Origin: Tribonema minus
Lineage: Eukaryota; Sar; Xanthophyceae; Tribonematales; Tribonemataceae
Assembly: GCA_017506865.1 (NCBI GenBank)
Contig: JAFCMP010000049.1
Span: 248,001-312,000, forward strand
Reading direction: 5' to 3'
Length of the DNA: 64,000 nt
The notes beneath the pieces were generated by a model. That model did not search any database. It was given only the letters and a program-made list of their open reading frames with translations, and was not told the DNA's origin. Shown one piece after another: positions 12,579-21,989 of the stretch. Position 1 is the first letter of the stretch, and every line of letters begins with the position of its first letter. The position numbers and the translations under genes are program-made.

Positions 12579-15500
12579 ATGACAGCGTCGGCGACCACTC
12601 AAGCTAACAGCACCCACATCACGGCTCCGAGTCGGACACAGCCCCGTACTGCGCTGCAGTTGCCACAGCAGCCTGAGCCACTGAGGTGTCCTTTATGCAC
12701 ACTGGCATTTTGGCAGCTTGGTCAGAAAGAGGACAGCAAACAGCGAGGCAAACTGTCAGCTGCGAGCCGCATGGCACCGGTAGTGGCCCACTTCAACGGT
12801 GGTAGCTGCACGAGGTCGATGCTGAACCCTGAGGCGAGCACATCACACTGTCAGCAAAATCTGGCGGCAGCATACGCCAAGGGCATCCGGCAGCAGGTTG
12901 ATCACGACCCATCCGGTGACCGTGCCCCTTCAGGCAGCAGTACCTGCAACACTGGGGCACACCATGCCAAGCGTGTGCAGGAGATGAGCACCATGTATGG
13001 TTGCACGGCAGAAGACTTCCTACGGGCGGTAAGGAAGCTGAGTGCATGCACAGGTGCCTGCGGTCTGGTCCATATGTCAGCCAGCGCGGGGCAGAGGCAA
13101 TGCGCGCTGACCTCGCCATGCCACACGTGTCGACGGAATGGAAGCGCCCCCACGCGCGCACGCCCGGCAGTACCCCCGGGCCAGTCCGAGGGCGGGGGTG
13201 CGGGTAGCGACGGCGCGGCCGCGGCGGCGGGGGCTGCCGCAGCGACACCTCCAAAGCCACCGGCGGTGCCGGCTAGTGGCGCTGCCAACTCAAAGTCCAG
13301 CAAGAAACGCCCGGCGGCCACGGCAACCGGCGCGCAACGCCGGCGCCGAACGGCAGCTGCTGCGGCACCGCCTGGCAGCGCTGGCAGCCGCACTCAGTCT
13401 AACAGCCTAAGGCTGCAGGACAGCAGCCCCCCCCACGGGACGGCCGTGGGATGGGCGGACATGGACTTGGACCCGCCGGACGATGCCGCGTCACCGCCCC
13501 CCCCGACCACCACCACCAGTGGCAGGCCCTCAAAGCCCCAGTCACGAGCATCCCTGGCTTGGGACCTCTCGACGCCCTCGGTCGTCCACGCACTTGACCA
13601 GACCAATGAGGCGGATCTACTGCTGCTACGGTTCACCACGACTGCCAACCCCTTCCGCACTCAGCTGCAGTGCACCCAGTGGGCACGGCTAGTGGAGCAC
13701 GCCACACGACTACTGGCGGACGCCACAGACAGTGCACGTGAGGCGGCACGGGTGCGCCTTCACCATGGTGCCGGGGCGTTTGCTCATCAGGTTTCTCAGA
13801 CTCTAGTGCAGCGCGGCTACAGGCTGCTGCACCTGCTAGCAGCAATGGCCTTTGGTAGGCAACCGGAGGGAACCGGTATGCCGCCTGCGGCCCGGCTGGC
13901 AGCGTTGCTGTCTGGCGACTTTGCGGAGCTACTGAGAAAGACGCTGTCAGCAGCAGCGGCGCTGCGGGCCCCCAAACCAAACAACGCAGCTACGGCGTCG
14001 GCACAAACGAACTTCGATGCCGACTGGACGGAGGCTGACTCCAGGCAGCAAACAGCATGCGCTGCCCTCTCAGGCAAGCGACGGGGGGTAGGCCTGGCTG
14101 CCGCACGACTAGAGGCGCGTGAAGCATGCGCCCCAGCAGACGAGGTCACGGCACAGGTGCTGGCAGCAAAGCACCCTGAAACTGGCACCCGGCCCGGGGT
14201 AGTCGATACGCCAATGGAGCAAGTGCGCGGCCTGGTACGCGACGCCCGGCGGCACTGCTTGCACGGCGCAGGAGTGGCAACGACCGCCGGGCCCGCTGGC
14301 AGCGGCAGTCCCGTCTTCGAATCGGGTCAGGCGCATGATCGCAGCGATAGGCCTGAGGATGCTGCCAGCGCAGCCGGACGGCGCCTCGAGGTGGAGGCGA
14401 CAGACATACTGTCGACCTTGTCCGCAGCAGGGGCGGGGAAGGCAGGAGGGCTGGACGGCCTACGCTATGAACACCTCTTGATGGCCGCTGGGCCTGGTGC
14501 ACCAGTGAAAGCAGCCACCCGCCCCGTGGGCAGTGCCTCGCCAGGACTAGCTGGTGATTCAGAATCGGATGTGATGGAACCGGCATTCGCCCATCACCTG
14601 GCCAAGGTGTTCACGACGCTGCTTGTTGAGCCCGAACTGCTGCCGGAGCAATCGCAACGGCTTCTCCGCGCCGCGGCCCTCTCAGGCATAGGACAGAAGC
14701 GGCGTCCGATCGCCTGCTCCAGTGTCTGGCGCAGACTCCTCGGGTCCACAGCGGCACGGGGTGTCAAGGGCAAAATATCGGGGCTGCTGGCGTCCATGTC
14801 GCAGTTTGGCGTAGGATACCGGTCTGGCGTCGAGCATGTGGCAGCGCGCGCGCGCGTGTGGCACGAGCTGTATGGCACCACAATCCAGCTGGACTGTGAG
14901 AACGCATTTAACAGTGTGGATCGCGCCGCCATTGTGCGGGGACTTATGCTCTTCTGTCCGGAGCTGCTCCCGCACTTTGAGTCCGTATACTGTGGTGACA
15001 CTGCCCCAGAGATGCGAGTGGAGGTGAACGGTGAAGCTCGCATTATCTGCTCCCACCTAGGGTGCCAGCAAGGGGACCCTCTAGGGCCGCTGTACTTTGC
15101 AGTGGCAGCGGCATTCCTACTCTTCTACCCTGATGGAGTGAATGCGACGCCCGGCAGTATGCCGGCCTACGGCCACAGCACAGCGGAACCGCCAGCCCCG
15201 CACTGCGCTTTCCTGGATGACCTCAACGTGCTGCAAGCTGCCTACTTCGACGATGCAGCGGCCGCTGGGGTGGCAGAGGTGATCCGTCGGCTTGCGGCAG
15301 GGGGCCTACGCGTTCGACCAGACAAGTCGCTGGCCATTGCCATGCGCGGCACAGTGTTTGATGAAGCGGCCAGTGCACGCCTGCGCGCCCTTGACATACC
15401 GTTTGTGGACGCCACCATGCCAGAATCCAGTCAGGGCTTTACGTCGGTCGGGGTACCGGTAGGGCACCCAGCCTATGTGCATGCTGCCATGAGCAAGCAT

Positions 15501-17243
15501 CTTGTTGATGCAGGGACATGGCGATTGTCGTGGCAGCTAGCTGGGATGGCGCGGCATCACCTACAGGCAGCACAGTTCATTCTGCGCAGGTCACTGACGA
15601 AGCGCATGGGCTTCTTAGCTCGGGTCGTTGACACGGCTTTGAGTGAGACATGGCTGCACGCATTTGACGGGTTCTGTGCATGGACGCTTGAACGCATGCT
15701 GCACCTGCACGGCTGCGCTACCGCGGCAGTCATGAAGTCACACCTGCTGGCCGCCTGCACTGCTGGTGACAATGACGTAGCCAGCAGTGGCAGCGTGCTG
15801 GTATTGCCGCGCTTGGGCCCGCCAGAACTCACGGACATCGCAGTGCTACTGCGGGCGTCACGGTTGCCGGAGCGACGAGGCGGTCTGGGCATGCCGCTTT
15901 TGGGGCTACTGGCACCAGCCGCATACACGGCCCAGGCATGCACAACACTGCGGCCTGCAATAATTCATGCCACTGTGGCAGCAGGGGCCCTGAGGCTCGG
16001 CACTGACGAACACGGCGCAGTCACCTGGTTCGCGCAGCACTCATGCGCAATACGCGAGGACCAGGGACTGCCGCCAATCATCGAGGCCGTGCGACGCTCT
16101 ACGCGAGCGCTGACAGCTGATGGCAGCGAAAAATCACGCACAGCTGTGGCCGAGCAGCTCCCAGCATCGTTGCTACGGTGGGCAGCGGATACAACGGCCG
16201 CAGCGTCGACGCTCCCCACTGCGGTGCAAGCGATCTACGCCGCAACTGCCGTCACGGAGACGGGGACCACTGAGCCAGCCCCACACACCCACGGCATTGT
16301 GCCTGGCGCCGAGGCGGCCGCTGCGGCGGCGACCGTACCTGGCCCTCAAGCCGCTGCCGCGGCTGCCTCTTCCACGCCCGCTAAAACACAAACTAGCGCG
16401 GAAGAAAGCAGCTGCAGCGGCGGGCAGGAGGACGACGACGACGACTGGGAGGCCTATGCTGACGAGATCTGCAGAAAGGTAGTGCCCCGCCGCCGGCGCG
16501 GTCACTTCACGCACGGACTACAAGCCGGCCTTTCAAATGTTCTTCGACGTCAATACGAGGACTGCCTGGTGGAGGACCTAGAGGCTGCCTCGGCTGGTGC
16601 CGTGGGCAAGCCGACGCAGGCTACACTTATGGGTGACTTGCGTGACACCAGCCGCCGCCGCCAACAGGCTAGCGCGCGGGTCCTGGCGCAGCTGCGCAGC
16701 CAGCGTGCGTCTGGGGCAATGGCGTGGATGAGCGTGCCACCCGCTGCCAATGACCGCCCGGGTGCGGCGCCCATGTCCAGTATGGCAGCAGCCACGATGA
16801 TTATGGTTGCGATCTTTATAGACGGGTGGGGCATACAGGGCGAGGTGTGCCCATGGCGGTGCAGTGACGTGAGCCCCACCTCCACGCATGCGATCAGCTG
16901 CCCCAGCCAGCACATACGGGGGCACAACGCGACACACACTGCCCAAAAGCGGTGCCTACAGCGCATCTTGAGACAGCACCATGTCTCTATTGTCCGCAAT
17001 GAGGACGCTAGCGTCTTCAAGGTACCGGGGTATCGGGCGGACACAGTCATTGACCCAGGGTGTCTGCACTTTAGCAGTGCATACCGTAACAAGGGAATAG
17101 TGCTAGACACAAGTGTGCGCGCGCCCACAGCGAGCTCGTACCTGACAGGCAAAACAAATGCCTCGAACACGGACGGCTATGCTGCTGGGGTGGGGGAGGA
17201 CGCGAAGGTCAAGCACCACACCGGCACCTTGACGTCATCTTAG
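12579..17243 (+). CDS. Retrotransposon ORF: reverse transcriptase, truncated endonuclease
   Basis: First ATG at 12579; stop TAG at 17241-17243; about 1,550 residues. The N-terminus has a CPLC knuckle and long Ala/Gly/Pro low-complexity stretches. RT signatures follow: AGGLDGLRYEHL, QFGVGYRSG, the first catalytic Asp in LDCENAFNSVD (about residue 774), GCQQGDPLGPLYF (about 831) and the active-site pair in AFLDDLNVL (about 880). Near 1430-1450 a C-x3-C..H..C pattern with GHN precedes YRADTVID and LDTSVRAP, the conserved Asp blocks of the nuclease. The protein would make a cDNA copy of its own RNA at a nicked target. The frame stays open with conserved motifs right up to the TAG, so the stop looks recent. 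Confidence 0.85.
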   Translation: MTASATTQANSTHITAPSRTQPRTALQLPQQPEPLRCPLCTLAFWQLGQKEDSKQRGKLSAASRMAPVVAHFNGGSCTRSMLNPEASTSHCQQNLAAAYAKGIRQQVDHDPSGDRAPSGSSTCNTGAHHAKRVQEMSTMYGCTAEDFLRAVRKLSACTGACGLVHMSASAGQRQCALTSPCHTCRRNGSAPTRARPAVPPGQSEGGGAGSDGAAAAAGAAAATPPKPPAVPASGAANSKSSKKRPAATATGAQRRRRTAAAAAPPGSAGSRTQSNSLRLQDSSPPHGTAVGWADMDLDPPDDAASPPPPTTTTSGRPSKPQSRASLAWDLSTPSVVHALDQTNEADLLLLRFTTTANPFRTQLQCTQWARLVEHATRLLADATDSAREAARVRLHHGAGAFAHQVSQTLVQRGYRLLHLLAAMAFGRQPEGTGMPPAARLAALLSGDFAELLRKTLSAAAALRAPKPNNAATASAQTNFDADWTEADSRQQTACAALSGKRRGVGLAAARLEAREACAPADEVTAQVLAAKHPETGTRPGVVDTPMEQVRGLVRDARRHCLHGAGVATTAGPAGSGSPVFESGQAHDRSDRPEDAASAAGRRLEVEATDILSTLSAAGAGKAGGLDGLRYEHLLMAAGPGAPVKAATRPVGSASPGLAGDSESDVMEPAFAHHLAKVFTTLLVEPELLPEQSQRLLRAAALSGIGQKRRPIACSSVWRRLLGSTAARGVKGKISGLLASMSQFGVGYRSGVEHVAARARVWHELYGTTIQLDCENAFNSVDRAAIVRGLMLFCPELLPHFESVYCGDTAPEMRVEVNGEARIICSHLGCQQGDPLGPLYFAVAAAFLLFYPDGVNATPGSMPAYGHSTAEPPAPHCAFLDDLNVLQAAYFDDAAAAGVAEVIRRLAAGGLRVRPDKSLAIAMRGTVFDEAASARLRALDIPFVDATMPESSQGFTSVGVPVGHPAYVHAAMSKHLVDAGTWRLSWQLAGMARHHLQAAQFILRRSLTKRMGFLARVVDTALSETWLHAFDGFCAWTLERMLHLHGCATAAVMKSHLLAACTAGDNDVASSGSVLVLPRLGPPELTDIAVLLRASRLPERRGGLGMPLLGLLAPAAYTAQACTTLRPAIIHATVAAGALRLGTDEHGAVTWFAQHSCAIREDQGLPPIIEAVRRSTRALTADGSEKSRTAVAEQLPASLLRWAADTTAAASTLPTAVQAIYAATAVTETGTTEPAPHTHGIVPGAEAAAAAATVPGPQAAAAAASSTPAKTQTSAEESSCSGGQEDDDDDWEAYADEICRKVVPRRRRGHFTHGLQAGLSNVLRRQYEDCLVEDLEAASAGAVGKPTQATLMGDLRDTSRRRQQASARVLAQLRSQRASGAMAWMSVPPAANDRPGAAPMSSMAAATMIMVAIFIDGWGIQGEVCPWRCSDVSPTSTHAISCPSQHIRGHNATHTAQKRCLQRILRQHHVSIVRNEDASVFKVPGYRADTVIDPGCLHFSSAYRNKGIVLDTSVRAPTASSYLTGKTNASNTDGYAAGVGEDAKVKHHTGTLTSS

Positions 17244-17522
17244 GCTTTTGTGCCATTCGTGCAGGAGTCATACGGACGGCTGGGCAAGCAGACAAGCCTT
17301 TTTGTTAAGGAGTTGGCAATGCACTCAGCACTGTGCTCAGGGGGGGGGAAGGCAGATGTGTTACGCAAGGCCGGGTTAGCTAAGCGTCAGATCCACATTG
17401 AGCTGAGCATATCGCTGGCGCGGGAGTTGGCGGAGCGCGTCATGGCATACACACGTGGAGCGCGAATGCTGGGCTGTGTTGCGGCGCCGGTATCCAAACT
17501 CCTAGGGCACAGCGCAGACTAG
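17244..17522 (+). pseudogene. Endonuclease C-terminus beyond the in-frame TAG
   Basis: Directly after TAG the same reading frame continues for 92 codons to a second TAG at 17520-17522. It starts AFVPFVQESYGRLG, the block that normally follows the nuclease Lys motif in this class of element, and contains helical Leu/Ala-rich sequence. It is the separated tail of the same polyprotein. Readthrough, a sequencing error or a real nonsense mutation would all fit. Confidence 0.75.
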
Positions 17523-18070
17523 GCTGCTGCGTTGACGCAAGCTTTTCGATTGCATAGGCAACCCGGCCTCCCTTGGGCCTTTATAAATACAAGTCCATAC
17601 GTCCAATTAAACAATAAAAATTCTCCAACAAAACTTCTGCGGGTAACCTACATGGCATCAGAGGCCCCTGCACATTGCCATTGCCCAGGTGACGCCACTC
17701 CAGGCGTCCCTGCCTCAGCCAATGCTGTGCTCGCATCTGAACCCGGCAGGGCGGTGTGGCAGATGCTGGGACGAGGGTACTGGCTGAACGTCGCGAGCGT
17801 CAGCAGGGGCATACTTTTTGACTATGTACGTTTACAAAAATCTGCACACTTTGCTGCAGCCTCTCCACGTGACCAACCCATGATGCATAGCAGTACAAAG
17901 ACTTGCTTTGAAAAAGCTGTCAAAAAAACATTGCGCTCGGGTGATCAACAATGATGGTCCCTTTTCAAATCTTACTTGAATGCAGCTGCGCTGCCGGAGT
18001 CCTGGGTCGTAGGCCCAGATCCAGACCCAACCCGGGATTGTGTGCGGCTGAGCAGCGCGCTACTGCACAT

Positions 18071-18238
18071 GCGCTTGACTTTGAGGGGCATGCGTAAAAA
18101 ATTGTGTCATGCAGAGCATATGCAATATAGCCTCAATACCGTACTTTCTACTGTACTTTCTACATGATTATTCAAATGTCGCTAAAATTGAGGGGCGTAA
18201 TAACTGTGTCATACAGAGCACGAGCATATGGAATAAAG
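18071..18238 (+). repeat. Degenerate direct repeat, two copies
   Basis: About 60 bp beginning CGCTTGACTTTGAGGGGC at 18071 recurs in altered form from 18178. Shared words are TTGAGGGGC, TGTGTCAT-CAGAGCA and GAGCATATG. The copies are about 107 bp apart. Confidence 0.5.
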
Positions 18239-18932
18239 ACACCATACCGTGAGCGACTGGCTCCCAGAGCACACACCGTGAGCCTAAGCGCATCGCATGC
18301 CCACCCAACTACAGCTACCACTACGACTACTTCAAACCCTCCCCGGCAGTTGTCGAACTCCCAGCAGCTGCTTCGCTGTAATCAAGCTCCAGCACACATG
18401 TCCGCCCTCAGCTCGCGGGCGACACTCCATTGCCATTGTAGTAGGGTCTAGACGATCGCTGTTGCCACCAACATCGTCTAGCCTGCTTGCAAGCCGATTC
18501 CTGCTCTACTGTAAGCGTGGGCGCTGTATAACTGTGACTGCGGAGGCCGGCGAGGCACTGCAGCAAAGGTATGTACTGACCGCAGCCGCTAGGCGTGTGA
18601 CACATGTTGAAATGACACGCGTCACCTAGCGAATCTGCCCAGTGAAAGCTCTCCGACCCTGTCCACGTGTCATGAAAAAGGCCACGTGGCCCACTTCACT
18701 GCCAAAGAGATCCGGCTTTTCATGGCACTCAGCTTCACATGCGTGTGAACGCACCCATGTGCAGGATACCGGTCACAACATAAGTTGATTTACCTACGTC
18801 AGGGCCTCAAGAATAACAAGGCGTCAAGTGGGTGATCAGTCGATTTAGCCATGCTGGCGGCAGTGGAAGCAGCACTAGGCCTACCAGTAGTACCGGCAGC
18901 CCTCCTTCTGCTGGCAAATGCCATTAATTGAT

Positions 18933-18987
18933 GTGCGTCCAGGCATGTCGGGGCCTGTACGACAAGCGCCGACATGCCTGGATGCAC
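18933..18987. other. Strong 22-bp hairpin
   Basis: The left arm 18933-18954 and right arm 18966-18987 pair at 21 of 22 positions (one of these G-T) around an 11-nt loop. Both arms contain the palindromic word CATG within CCAGGCATGTCGG. It could be a small-RNA precursor, a mini inverted-repeat relic or a cruciform site. The sequence alone does not decide. Confidence 0.55.
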
Positions 18988-19519
18988 ACCAATGCAAGTG
19001 GTAAGCGCACAACACAGCGCTTGCTTGCGTGCAAACCCTCAGTGATGACATTGATGTCTGCTGTGATCGGCAGGTATCAGATTGCATCACTTTGAGACAT
19101 GTGTCGTCCGGTCAACAACAGTGCGGGTCAACAAGTTGCTACATGAATCATGATGCACTAAGCTAGCTAATACAGGACGGATGCCATCCGATGATGACAC
19201 CAGCACATGTGAAGACATGCTATCAGAAAGCCTTTTATTCTACTCGCCATTGATCATCGAGCACCTACTCACTAGCAGGCTGTGCTGCGAACTTTTTGGC
19301 ACGCCTCGGCCAAGTGCACTCACGTGGAAAAACGAGTTGCGAATGCGCTCCACCATCGCCTTATGTCGTGTGCGAGGGAGTATGCAGCCAGACTCATCTC
19401 ATCAGCGCTCTGAGAGCGACGTCAATCATTGCCGTCGTGTTGCTTGCTCAAGGCTCACGATGGCGATGTTGCTCACCAGTTTGATCAAAGTACAGGCCAT
19501 TGCGACTGTGTCCATCAAA

Positions 19520-19620
19520 TAGCATGGTGGTACGGACAAAGTACCGCTGACCTTGAGGTCGTAGGTTCAAATCCCCGTCCGAGGGAAGCAGGGAATATTC
19601 ACGCCACTATTTTTTTTTTT
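19520..19620 (+). mobile_element. tRNA-derived SINE-like fragment
   Basis: TAGCATGGTGG at 19520 resembles a Pol III A box and GGTTCAAATCC at 19564 a B box, at tRNA-like spacing. An 11-T run at 19610-19620 could end Pol III transcription. The T stem and acceptor stem do not pair, so this is not a working tRNA gene. A tRNA-headed SINE is the likeliest reading. Confidence 0.4.
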
Positions 19621-20834
19621 GCGTTTTTGTCAGTTACTTTTTCCTCGCTACATACCTACCCCATCCAGCCGAGTTTCACCTATGTAGCACGTGACTCACA
19701 TTCACCATACATGCTGAACACTGTGGCGTGTTTCACAAAGTGGGGACAGTAATCACATATTAGCCCTGCGGGCGGGGCAAAAGTCCTAGAGACGCATGCA
19801 AGTGGAGTGCGCCATGCAACAGAAATCATCAAAAGCATGGTGTCCTGCTCGCACACTGTGAAAATTTCACATCAGGGGTGTTGTGTTGCAAGAGCATGTC
19901 AAAAAGCTGGCCATGCAGACCAGTGTCGTTGCACAGCAGCACAGGAAGCAGGGGGCACTGGAGGCGGCACAGGTGACACTGTGCGCAAAAGAGAGAAGCG
20001 TATCATTCACACTCACAAAAGGTGGTTGCGGAACAGCCCATGAGCACAGTATCCTTCAGAAAAACTTGACACATTCTGATCCAGAACTTGCAGAGCGTCC
20101 AGGTGTTGTCAATACAATGAGCTCGGTACCTGGAGACCTGCATTGAACCAACCATACCTGGGCGCGAATCACAAGCAAGTGTGCTTACAATAATGAGCAA
20201 GATGTGCGTTCTAGAGCAACGGTTATAAAAGGAAGCCAGGAGCATCCTACAGGAAACTTTGGACCCTTCCACGGTATACTATGACACCATAAATGCTCCA
20301 TATTCCTACTGTGGTGACGCATGGCACACATCGAACTGGCACAACATGTCGCAGTGACTGCACATGCTCAGTGCACAAGTGCATGTGTGCATCTCAGCAA
20401 TCGATTTATGTGTTGGCAAGCATGGTAAAGCAAGAGTTCAACATGGTGCACACATACTTGTTGGTACCACTTTATGCAGTATTGAGCGCATATGCCGGCC
20501 AGGGGAATGCATTAAGTCTTACTCTATGTGCAGTCCATGGAACCTGCACTATCAGCTGTATCCATCACTTCCTGCCGTGCCAGCACGGTCCGCGCCTCAG
20601 CTGCTCTCACACCACATGATATCTTGTTGTTGACACCACTAGTGCGTTGTAGGTATCACCTGGCCTTTATGAATAATGCATTGTCGTGACACCTGCCCCC
20701 AGAAGCAGCTACGCCACGACGTTGGCAGTGGCATGCAGGAAAAAGCCTTGGGACCGTTTGCGACGTACCGGGAGAGTGTCAGCCAGTGCTAGTTCACGCA
20801 GCCTGCAAGCCTTAAAAGCTGAATTTTGTCTTTG

Positions 20835-21180
20835 GTGCAACCAGCCCAAGCCAGTCACTATTGCAAACAGTTGGCAAAGGTCGGCCATAGCAGTTCAATG
20901 CTCATGATGCATATGACTTCAGCTGCGGCCAGCCCAAGCCAGTCGCCGTTGCAAACAGTCGGCACGAACCCATCTAAGTCCATGACTGATGCCATCTGTC
21001 TGATGGGTCGCCAAGTCAATCGACCGCAGTTGGCTGCGCGCTCACTGCCCGATTTGACAGCGTGCAGCTCTGGCTGCAGGCTCGTATGTTGAATTATGGC
21101 TTCAGCTTCAGCCAGCCAGGCCAGTTGCCGTTGCGAACAGTTGGCAAGCTGACATGTCGCCAAATCAACCATCCGTAATC
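20835..21180 (+). repeat. Three imperfect repeats around GCCAGCCCAAGCCAGT
   Basis: Copies start near 20835, 20919 and 21099. Each has the pattern CCAGCC-AGCCAGT..TTGC-AACAGT-GGCA. The second and third also share a following TCGCCAA-TCAA segment. Copy spacing (about 84 and 180 bp) suggests one truncated and two longer units. Confidence 0.55.
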
Positions 21181-21989
21181 TGCTGCATATCTGCAAGTCA
21201 CCTGAACCACCAGTATTGTGCTCCTCCTGCTAGTCGTGCTCCTCCTAGTCGAGTAGCATCACCGTTTGTGTGTGCTTGCCTGCAGCCCATCGTCGCAACA
21301 GCCAATGAAATGCGAACCTGGTGCCTGAGATTCCCGTTGCATAAGACGCGGCTCCCGTTCAATACAGCTTGTTCCAAATCTGCATTGGGACATATGCTGC
21401 AGACACCACCTAGCCTAGTCATGCTCAGCAGGTGTCGAAACTGGACATTCACAAGCTACACCAGGTGCTCAGCACCCGATATTGCTGCTTTCTCCCGCGC
21501 CTACCATGCCTTTTGTCAACACCAGCTTTTGGAGCCACGCTTAGCACTGCTCACCGATCTGTTGCGGGTGGTGCATATTGTGTTGTTCGTCTCGGTGGAA
21601 CCGTCAGAATAAACCTTATTTGAGGTGTACACAACTGGTCTACCGCAGATCTGTTGCATCATCATTTAATCGGGGACAGTCAGCCTGTGGGTAAAAGCTG
21701 CAAACTTCACGGTGTTGGGCGTGGTGTGGTGCTGCCTGGGAAACGGGAACACTCACACTTGGAATAAGTCAGACAAGGCCAGGTAAGCACCGCAGCGGCG
21801 GCGCACACTTGTCTTTATTTATATAATTATAGCTCAGCCCTGAAGAGATCGCGGCCAAGCTGTATTGTCTAATGGCTTGGATCTGCCACAAGCTTGCACT
21901 GGGTGGGGACAAACCCTGGCTCCAACATCACTCTTGATGCAGGATGTAGACGTGTGGCTGGCTTGGTTTGCATTGTGTGTTCAGCTTGG

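Larger units (their letters stand above)
12560..17522 (+). mobile_element. Non-LTR retrotransposon with RT and restriction-like endonuclease
   Basis: The element is almost entirely one long GC-rich frame. A reverse transcriptase in the middle and a Cys/His knuckle plus PD-(D/E)XK-type nuclease region at the C-terminus are the order seen in RLE-class LINEs. I could not fix the exact ends: no clear target-site duplication was found, and the AT-rich stretch at 17580-17640 (TTATAAATAC, AATAAAAATT) may be its 3' tail. It lies about 150 bp from the GH1 start codon, in divergent orientation. Its GC content is well above the flanks. The copy looks near full length but carries one internal stop codon. 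Confidence 0.85.
17523..21984. other. About 4.5 kb without a convincing gene
   Basis: Short open frames occur on both strands, but I found none with domain-like sequence or a phase-consistent exon chain. An open frame from 18297 ends at a good donor (AAAG|GTATGT at 18568), but I found no partner exon. The stretch holds the repeats, hairpin and SINE candidate listed separately. Confidence 0.4.

Noticed and set aside
19520..19590. Functional tRNA gene
   Set aside because: Pol III boxes are present but neither the T stem nor the acceptor stem pairs.
21154..21612. 152-codon plus-strand ORF
   Set aside because: No domain-like sequence; it begins in degenerate repeat DNA and lacks splice or start context.
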